64,000 nucleotides of DNA from positions 992,001-1,056,000 of the forward strand of contig AP014718.1 of the NCBI GenBank assembly GCA_002370555.1. Direction: 5' to 3'. Source of the DNA: Arthrobacter sp. Hiyo4 (GTDB taxonomy: Bacteria > Actinomycetota > Actinomycetes > Actinomycetales > Micrococcaceae). Within the stretch, counting starts at the first letter, position 1. Every line of letters starts with the position of its first letter. Positions 58,389 to 64,000 of the stretch are shown one piece after another. Both the position numbers and the translations under genes were made by a program. The notes beneath the pieces are model-generated. The model was not told where the DNA came from, did not search any database, and saw only the letters and a list, made by a program, of their open reading frames with translations.

Positions 58389-59637
58389 TCAGGCCTTCAG
58401 GGATGTGGTCACGGCGAAGGCAACGGCAGGGGACTCGGCACCAGCCACCGGGTGGACATTGACCGGTGCTTCCGCGGCGGGAAGGAAAGCGCTGCCCCGC
58501 GGGCCAGCTGCAGGTCGCCCTTGGGCGAATCGAGATACACCGATCCGGCAACGACAATAACGACGGCGGCACCCGCCTGGGCCAGCGGCACCGGCTCCGC
58601 GCCGGGTGCCAGTTCGATCCGCTGAAGCTGGAACTCCCGGAAGGGCGGCTGGTACAGCTCCTGGCCAAGGCCGGAGAATTCCGGCGTGAGCATCGGCACC
58701 GCCACCGGCTGGAATTCGATGGTCCGCAACAGCTCCGGAACATCGATGTACTTCGGCGTCAGCCCGCCGCGGAGCACGTTGTCCGAGGACGCCATGACTT
58801 CAACACCCAAGCCGTGCAGGTACGCGTGCACGTTGCCCGCGGGGAGGTAGACGGCCTCGCCGGGGGCAAGCGAAATCCTGTTCAGCAGCAGCGAAATCAG
58901 CACGCCGGGATCACCCGGGTACTTCTCGTTGAGGCTGATGACCGTGGACAGTTCCGCCTGGTACGGTGCCAGCGGAGCGCCGGATATCAGGGCCGCGGCC
59001 ACCATGGCTGTGGTGTGGGAGACGTCTTCGCCGCCCATGATCAGGCGCTCGAAGGCGCTCCTGAGGCCGGCGCCCTCGTCCGGGTTCTCCAGGACCCCAA
59101 GCAGCTCCACGAGCAGGGGCGGGACCCCGGTTTCCACCAGGTCGAAGCAGGCGGCAAGGTGGAGCAGAATCTTCCGGGTTGCTGCCGGCGCCCGGAACCC
59201 GCACAACGCTTCGAATGGCGTCAGCGCGAAGATCATTTCAGGCTTGTGGTTGTCATCGCGGTAGTTGCGGTGCGCGGCATCGGGTGCAATGCCGTCAGCA
59301 TTCTCCCGGGCGAATCCCGCTTTGGCCTGTTCGATGCTGGGATGGACCTGGAGCGACAACGGCAGCGCGGCAGCAAGGATCTTGGTCAGGAACGGGAGCC
59401 GCGGGCCAAACTCGGCCACAGATTCGCCGCCCAGGAAATGTTCCGGATCTTCGGCAATCAAGGCATCCAGCGGTGCCACTGAGCCGTCCACCCGGCGGGC
59501 CACGGAGGGGCGCCGGGGTGGGCGCCGATCCAGAGTTCGGCTTCCGGCCGGCCGGACTCGGGGCGTCCAAGCAGCCCTGCGATGGCGGTGGTGGATCCCC
59601 AGGCGTAGTCGCGGAGGACGTTCTCAATTTCGTACAC
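58389..59637 (-). CDS. manA: Mannose-6-phosphate isomerase, class I (two frameshifts)
   Basis: Zinc enzyme linking fructose-6-phosphate and mannose-6-phosphate; with manC it feeds GDP-mannose. LPFLTKILAAALPLSLQVHPS and NHKPEMIFALTPFEALCGFR carry the zinc ligands (Gln/His, Glu), and VYLPAGNVHAYLHGLGVEVMASSDNVLRGGLTPK is the classic C-terminal signature. One base is missing at GGGG 59508-59511 and one at CCCC 58495-58498. Corrected length is 416 residues, ending VNVHPVAGAESPAVAFAVTTSLKA. GTG 59637 opens VYEIENVLRDYAWGS. Confidence 0.93.
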
Positions 59638-59716
59638 AGCCGGTATCCATTCTTGGTCTTCAGGTGGACTTGGTCTTGCTGTCAGGGTGCTTCGCAGTCA
59701 GGACGGCAGCGGGCGC

Positions 59717-61363
59717 CTACTGCGGCGCACATTGTCCGTTGGTGGCCACGAGTTGGCGGATGGCTTCCTCGTCACCCTCGCGCTTGAGCTGGTTCAGCAG
59801 CTCCGCGGTGATCGGTTCGCCGTCAGGCGTTGTAGTCACGGGGGTGAAGTCGGACGACGGCGGCGGGGTCTGCTGCGCGGCCAATCCCGCTGGCAGGCCG
59901 GCGGCCGGCCGCAATGGCGAGGACGCCTGGAGGCCTCCGCCGACGCTTGATGCCTGCACCATGCTGTCAACGGGTGCGGCAGCCTGTGGGCCCGAGGCTG
60001 ATGCCAGCAACTGGTCCACCTTGGCGTGGATGATGTCAAAGTCAGGCACTGTGGAAAAGGACGCGTCGAAGTCGGGCGGGCCGATGGTGAGCCGCTTGAC
60101 TTCCTGCCCCTTGGCCTTCGTGGCGAGATCCACGAAGCTGCCGAGCTGGGACGAGGAAATGTTGGACTCCACAACCTTGGTGCCCGCGTTGGCGATGTCC
60201 TCGAATTTGGACAGCAGCGTGGCAGGGTCCAGCTGCTTCAGCATGGCCTGCTGGACACACTGCTGACGCTGGATCCGGGCATAGTCGTCGACGTATTCGC
60301 GGGACCTGCCGTACCAGAGGGCGTGCTCGCCATCGAGAGTTTGTTCACCGGCAGGAATCCAGCCCAATGGCATGCCATGGGTGCGGGTGGCCTCGTCGAA
60401 GTATCCGCTCATCGGAACCCAGCCGCCGGCCCTGATTTTGATGCCGCCCATCGCGTCAATGAGTTTGGCGAAGCCCGCCATGTCCACCAGAACGTAGGCC
60501 TGGACAGTAATGCCCAGCGTTCCTGAGACTGCTTCGAGAGTCGCCTGCGCACCGGGGTCGTCTACACCGGGGTAGAGGTCGGCGTAGTCATTCGTCACTT
60601 CGGTGTTGATGGCGTTGATGAGGCACGCGTCGCCGCAGTCGTAGCCGTCCGGGTAGACCTCGCGCATGGGCGAGCCTTCGCTGAACTGGGCGTTCTGCAG
60701 GTTGCGCGGCACGGAGATGATGGCTGTCTTGCCGGTCTTTGCGTCCACGCTGAGTACGGACAGGCTGTCAGGGCGCCTGCCTGTACGGTCGTCGCCGGCG
60801 TCACCGCCCATCATCAGGAAGTTGTAGCGGCCGTCCACGGGATCGAGCGCTGGTCCCCCCGCGAAGATGCTGCCGATGGCGTTGCGGCTCACGTTCAGCA
60901 GGTACGCGGCATACCCAAGGGTGCCGCTGCTCAGGACCAGGGCGAGGACCAAGGCAATGCCGACGGCGGGACGCGCCGCCGGTGCCAGCAGAACAGGGCG
61001 GATCAGCCGGAGGGTGTCGATGAACAGGAACGCCCATCCGAGCGCCAGGGCCACCAGGACGAGGATGATCACCAGCGAGGCAAACTGATTGGTGAAAATG
61101 TTGATCAGGAGCGACCGGTTCACAGCCAGGAGCAGCAGGCTGACCGCCAGCAAAGCCCAGGCGGTCAGGGTGACGCGCAGGGCAATACGGCCGAGCTTGC
61201 GGTCGCCGGCCACAATCTGGGCGCTGCCGGGCACCAGAAGGGTCATCAGGACCAGGGCAAAGCCCCGTTTGGTCCGGACAGGGCCTGAGGCGCTGGTCGG
61301 ATACCGGACGGGATCAGTCATGACCTTGCCGGTGGCTGGCTGCTGCGGTTCGCTTCTGGACAT
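59717..61363 (-). CDS. LCP family (LytR-CpsA-Psr) protein
   Basis: 548 residues, envelope glycopolymer transferase. Four hydrophobic helices occupy the first 160 residues ([19 protein letters not shown] to [19 protein letters not shown]), more than the single anchor of most LCP proteins. The LCP domain follows: [35 protein letters not shown] with the conserved Arg, [21 protein letters not shown] and [21 protein letters not shown]. It attaches polymers from lipid carriers to the wall. ATG 61363 has AAGGA seven bases upstream. As read it is in frame with purE, which I regard as an artefact. Confidence 0.9.
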   Translation of the reverse strand: MSRSEPQQPATGKVMTDPVRYPTSASGPVRTKRGFALVLMTLLVPGSAQIVAGDRKLGRIALRVTLTAWALLAVSLLLLAVNRSLLINIFTNQFASLVIILVLVALALGWAFLFIDTLRLIRPVLLAPAARPAVGIALVLALVLSSGTLGYAAYLLNVSRNAIGSIFAGGPALDPVDGRYNFLMMGGDAGDDRTGRRPDSLSVLSVDAKTGKTAIISVPRNLQNAQFSEGSPMREVYPDGYDCGDACLINAINTEVTNDYADLYPGVDDPGAQATLEAVSGTLGITVQAYVLVDMAGFAKLIDAMGGIKIRAGGWVPMSGYFDEATRTHGMPLGWIPAGEQTLDGEHALWYGRSREYVDDYARIQRQQCVQQAMLKQLDPATLLSKFEDIANAGTKVVESNISSSQLGSFVDLATKAKGQEVKRLTIGPPDFDASFSTVPDFDIIHAKVDQLLASASGPQAAAPVDSMVQASSVGGGLQASSPLRPAAGLPAGLAAQQTPPPSSDFTPVTTTPDGEPITAELLNQLKREGDEEAIRQLVATNGQCAPQ

Positions 61364-61373
61364 GACGGGTTCC

Positions 61374-61951
61374 TTAACGGCTGCCCGGAGAACACCATTG
61401 CCGTCGGCGAAGACTTCGCTGACTTTCTGCCTGAGGTTGGCTCCCTTGCGGGTGGCGACGTCGTTGAGTTCCTGGGCGAAGTCCAGGAGGTCGGCGCGGA
61501 GCGTGGCTGCCAGTGCGTCCGTGCCGGAGGCGAGGATCCGGACTGCCAGCAGGCCTGCGTTCCGGGCACCGGCAATGGACACGGTGGCTACGGGAACGCC
61601 GGCCGGCATTTGCACGATGGAGAGGAGGGAATCCATGCCGTCCAGGGTCTTCAGCGGGACCGGGACGCCAATAACGGGCAAGGGAGTCACACTTGCCAGC
61701 ATGCCGGGAAGATGGGCAGCTCCGCCGGCGCCCGCGATGATGACCCGGAGCCCGCGTTCGTGGGCGGTCTGGCCGTACCGGATCATTTCGGTGGGCATCC
61801 GGTGTGCGGAGACCACGTCGGCTTCAAAGGGGATGCCGAACTCAGCCAATACATCCGCAGCGGCCTCCATGACCGGCCAATCCGAGTCTGAGCCCATGAC
61901 CAGCCCAACGATGGGACGGGGGACAGTGCCGGTGGGGGTTTCGGTGGTCAT
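61374..61951 (-). CDS. purE: N5-carboxyaminoimidazole ribonucleotide mutase (frameshift at end)
   Basis: Purine synthesis enzyme working after PurK. Active-site [17 protein letters not shown], the [18 protein letters not shown] histidine loop, [15 protein letters not shown] and the phosphate-binding segment of class I PurE are present. As read the frame continues into the LCP gene. Restoring one base in plus GG 61379-61380 ends it at TAA 61374-61376 (GVLRAAR), 192 residues, with the TAA overlapping the ribosome-binding site of the LCP gene. It overlaps purK (ATGA). Confidence 0.92.
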
Positions 61952-63143
61952 GCGTTCTCCTCGGAAATCCGTGCTGATTCTTCGGTGGGAACCCGGCCGT
62001 CGCGGATGATGGCCGCCACCCGGGTTGTGCGTTGGCGGACCGAGTCCACATCATCCGTGGAGGTCCCTACGAGGTTGACATGGCCAATCTTGCGTCCCGG
62101 ACGCACTGATTTTCCGTAGCAGTGGATCTTGGCGGCCGGCTCGCTGGCGAGGGCGGCCGGGTAGGCGGAAAACAGATCCTGGTTGTCGCCGCCCAGGAAG
62201 TTTTTCATGACCACTACCGGGCCCAGGATATCGGTGGCACCCAGCGGCAGGTCCAGGACCGCCCGCAGGTGCTGCTCAAATTGGCTGGTAACCGAACCGT
62301 CCTGGGTCCAGTGCCCGGTGTTGTGGGGGCGCATCGCGAGTTCGTTGATCAGGAAGCCGACGCCGGAGCCCGGTGTTTCAAAGAGTTCCGCGGCCATGAC
62401 TCCGGTGACGCCAAGCTCCGTGGCGACGCGCAATGCCGCGTCTTCCGCAGCCGCGGCGACCTCGAGGGGGATGTCCAGGGCAGGGGCGATGACTTCGTCG
62501 CAGACGCCGTCCACTTGGATAGTGTGCACTACCGGCCAGGCTCTCGCTTCGCCGCCCGGGGTCCGTGCCACCAGCGCGGACAGTTCGCGGCTGAACTCAA
62601 CTTTCGCTTCGGCGAGGAGCGGGCTCATGGCCTCGAACCACGGAGCAGCCTCTTCGGCGGCCTCGGCGGAGTCGATGATCCGCACACCCTTTCCGTCGTA
62701 GCCGCCGCGGGGCATCTTGAGGACAACCGGCCAACCCGTTTTTTCGCCGAAGTCCACGAGCGCGGCGACGTCAGTGACAGCAGCCCAGATGGGGTTTGGG
62801 AGCCCCAGGCTGTCGATGGCAGCCCTCATCACCAGTTTGTCCTGGGCATTAACCAGGGCGTCCGGACCGGGCTGGACATTCACGCCGGCGGCCAAAAGCG
62901 CGCGGAGGTGGTCCGTGGGGACGTGTTCATGGTCGAACGTCATGACATCCAGGCCGTCCGCGAAGTCAAGGAGAGTCTGGAGGTCCTTGTAGTCACCCAC
63001 CGGTGAAGTGGACACAGCAGACACGGCTGAAACGTCCTCACCTTCAGCCAGGACACGGAGTTCAAAGCCAAGGGCGGTAGCGGCCGGGCCATCATGCGCG
63101 CGAGTTGGCCGCCGCCAACTACGCCGATTACTGGAAAAGTCAC
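61948..63143 (-). CDS. purK: N5-carboxyaminoimidazole ribonucleotide synthetase (frameshift near start)
   Basis: ATP-grasp enzyme carboxylating AIR in purine synthesis. GTG 63143 opens [19 protein letters not shown]; one base is missing at about 63084-63085, after which [20 protein letters not shown] joins the body. ATP-grasp parts: [59 protein letters not shown] and [20 protein letters not shown]. Corrected length is 398 residues. Its stop overlaps purE. Confidence 0.95.
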
Positions 63144-63316
63144 ATAGGCCAGCCTACAGAAAAGCTCACCGGATCCGGGCTTTGGAACGTCGAAGGGCCC
63201 GCTTTTCGGGTATTTCCGCGATCACACTTCACTCCGTGTGGGGCGGGTTCACCGATTTCGGGTCTAAAATGGACCTCTGGCCGTGTGGCCCAATGAACGG
63301 ACGGCCATGGAGGGTC

Positions 63317-63894
63317 ATGTTTAGCGCACTTGCAGATCGTATCCGGGGCTCGCCTCGCTATTTTGGCGTGAAGTGGCCAAATTCGGAGCCGTGGGCGGTG
63401 TGGCCTTCGTCATTGACTCAGCCATCTTCATCTGGCTGTTCACCGGACCGATGCACGGCAGCGAGGTCTGGGCCAAAGCGGTGGCAACCATCGTGGCAAG
63501 CATCTTCTCGTGGGTTGCCAACCGGTACTGGACGTTCAGACACCGCAAGCAGGCCAATGTGGCCCGTGAGGCCGCGCTGTTCGCTGTCATGAACCTGGTG
63601 GGACTGCTGATCGCCTCAGGCTGCGTCTGGTTCGCGAAGTACATCCTGGACCTGAACGACAAGCCCTCGCTCTTTATTGCCGGCAGCGTCGTTGGCCTGG
63701 TCCTGGGCACCATCTTCCGTTTCTTCGCTTACCGGTTCTGGGTCTTCAACGAAGAACTGGATCAGGAGCCGGAGTTCTCCCACGACCACGAGCTCATCGA
63801 ACGGCACCATCGTGAGAAGGCTGCTGCTGCCTTCGCCCAGCACGGGGAACAGCCGGAGGCAGACTCACCGGAAAGCCGCCGGCAGCAGCCCTAA
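63317..63894 (+). CDS. GtrA family membrane protein (frameshift)
   Basis: Four-helix GtrA protein, linked to movement of lipid-bound sugars across the membrane or to wall arabinogalactan and teichoic acid modification. KFGAVGGVAFVIDSAIF, ASIFSWVANRYWTFRHR, AALFAVMNLVGLLIASGCVW and GTIFRFFAYRFWVFNEE are the four helices with the family W/R residues. One T is missing at 63361-63364 before the first helix; corrected length is 192 residues. The C-terminal tail is charged and His/Glu-rich. Divergent from purK. Confidence 0.88.
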
Positions 63895-63913
63895 CCCCGC
63901 CGCGGAGGGAAAG

Positions 63914-64000
63914 CTACTTGCCGTGGATGCGTTCTGCGGCCAGCAGTTTGTCAGTCAGCTCCACATCCGGGTGAGCCAGCACCACTGAACCACCGTTGTG
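63914..64000 (-). CDS. C-terminal fragment of an unidentified protein
   Basis: The last 28 codons of a minus-strand gene that continues past the window edge: SVVLAHPDVELTDKLLAAERIHGK then TAG at 63914-63916. Too short to place in a family. It converges on gtrA, leaving 19 bases between them. Confidence 0.55.
   Translation of the reverse strand, partial: HNGGSVVLAHPDVELTDKLLAAERIHGK

Noticed and set aside
59717..61951. A 744-residue PurE-LCP fusion protein in one open frame
   Set aside because: The LCP part has its own ATG with AAGGA seven bases upstream, and adding one base at 61379-61380 ends PurE at a TAA overlapping that site. The join matches the one-base-loss pattern seen throughout, so the fusion is very probably false.

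Overview
The window is 64 kb of high-GC DNA from an actinobacterium, most likely a Pseudarthrobacter/Arthrobacter-type member of the Micrococcaceae. The evidence is mycothiol S-conjugate amidase (mca), actinobacterial families (DUF501, DUF4307, DUF4245, the PIN-PhoH protein), frequent GTG/TTG starts, and gene order. The order mazG-eno-ftsB-DUF501-ppx and the order greA-DUF4307-mca-hemolysin III-cis-prenyltransferase-phoH-fumC-DUF4245-glpX recall Mycobacterium tuberculosis Rv1021-Rv1026 and Rv1080c-Rv1100 (from memory). Nearly everything is core chromosome. There is no phage, insertion sequence or CRISPR array. READING QUALITY: more than 30 conserved genes, including essential ones (enolase, sdhA, purK, the FtsB-like protein), are broken by about 55 single-base losses, nearly all inside G/C runs. 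Restoring one base per site gives full-length family members whose lengths are multiples of three. I read these as sequence errors, annotate each gene over its full extent, and give the break points. LAYOUT. 1-2.1 kb: end of a 2H phosphoesterase, a YihY/BrkB membrane protein and an alpha/beta hydrolase. 2.1-5.6 kb: sdhCDAB on the minus strand. 5.9-10.4 kb: GDP-mannose-type pyrophosphorylase, an M20 amidohydrolase, the ohrR-ohr peroxide module and a quinone oxidoreductase-like enzyme. 10.7-21.3 kb: nucleoside uptake and salvage (BMP-type ABC transporter, cdd, deoA, two DedA proteins, add, mazG). 21.4-29.2 kb: eno, ftsB-like, DUF501, ppx, a subtilase, ndh, an ACT-GNAT protein and a tRNA-Leu. 29.4-35.2 kb: livK facing livHMGF. 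35.6-43.9 kb: BI-1 family protein, galTK with divergent galM, an AI-2E transporter, ilvA, rhomboid, greA. 44-56 kb: mca, hemolysin III, cis-prenyltransferase, PIN-PhoH, a prepilin peptidase, fumC, carbonic anhydrase, glpX. 56.3-63.9 kb: a DUF559-type gene inside a palindromic repeat cluster, then femX, manA, an LCP protein, purE, purK and gtrA. HOW THE GENES WORK TOGETHER: sdh, fumC, ndh, eno and glpX are central carbon and respiratory genes. BMP-transporter, cdd, deoA and add import and break down nucleosides. galT/galK/galM form a divergent galactose unit. manC, manA, the LCP protein, femX and the prenyltransferase serve envelope polymer synthesis. MOST INTERESTING: (i) a dispersed palindromic repeat family whose copies flank, and supply the stop codons of, an AbiEi/DUF559-type gene, an arrangement like REP/RAYT systems; (ii) a short ORF with a strong ribosome-binding site overlapping the start of PIN-PhoH, like the phoAT-phoH2 arrangement; (iii) a tRNA-Leu(UAA) with a short variable arm; (iv) a LivH permease with an extracytoplasmic carboxypeptidase-regulatory-like domain; (v) candidate Rex, OhrR, Crp-type and gal operators.
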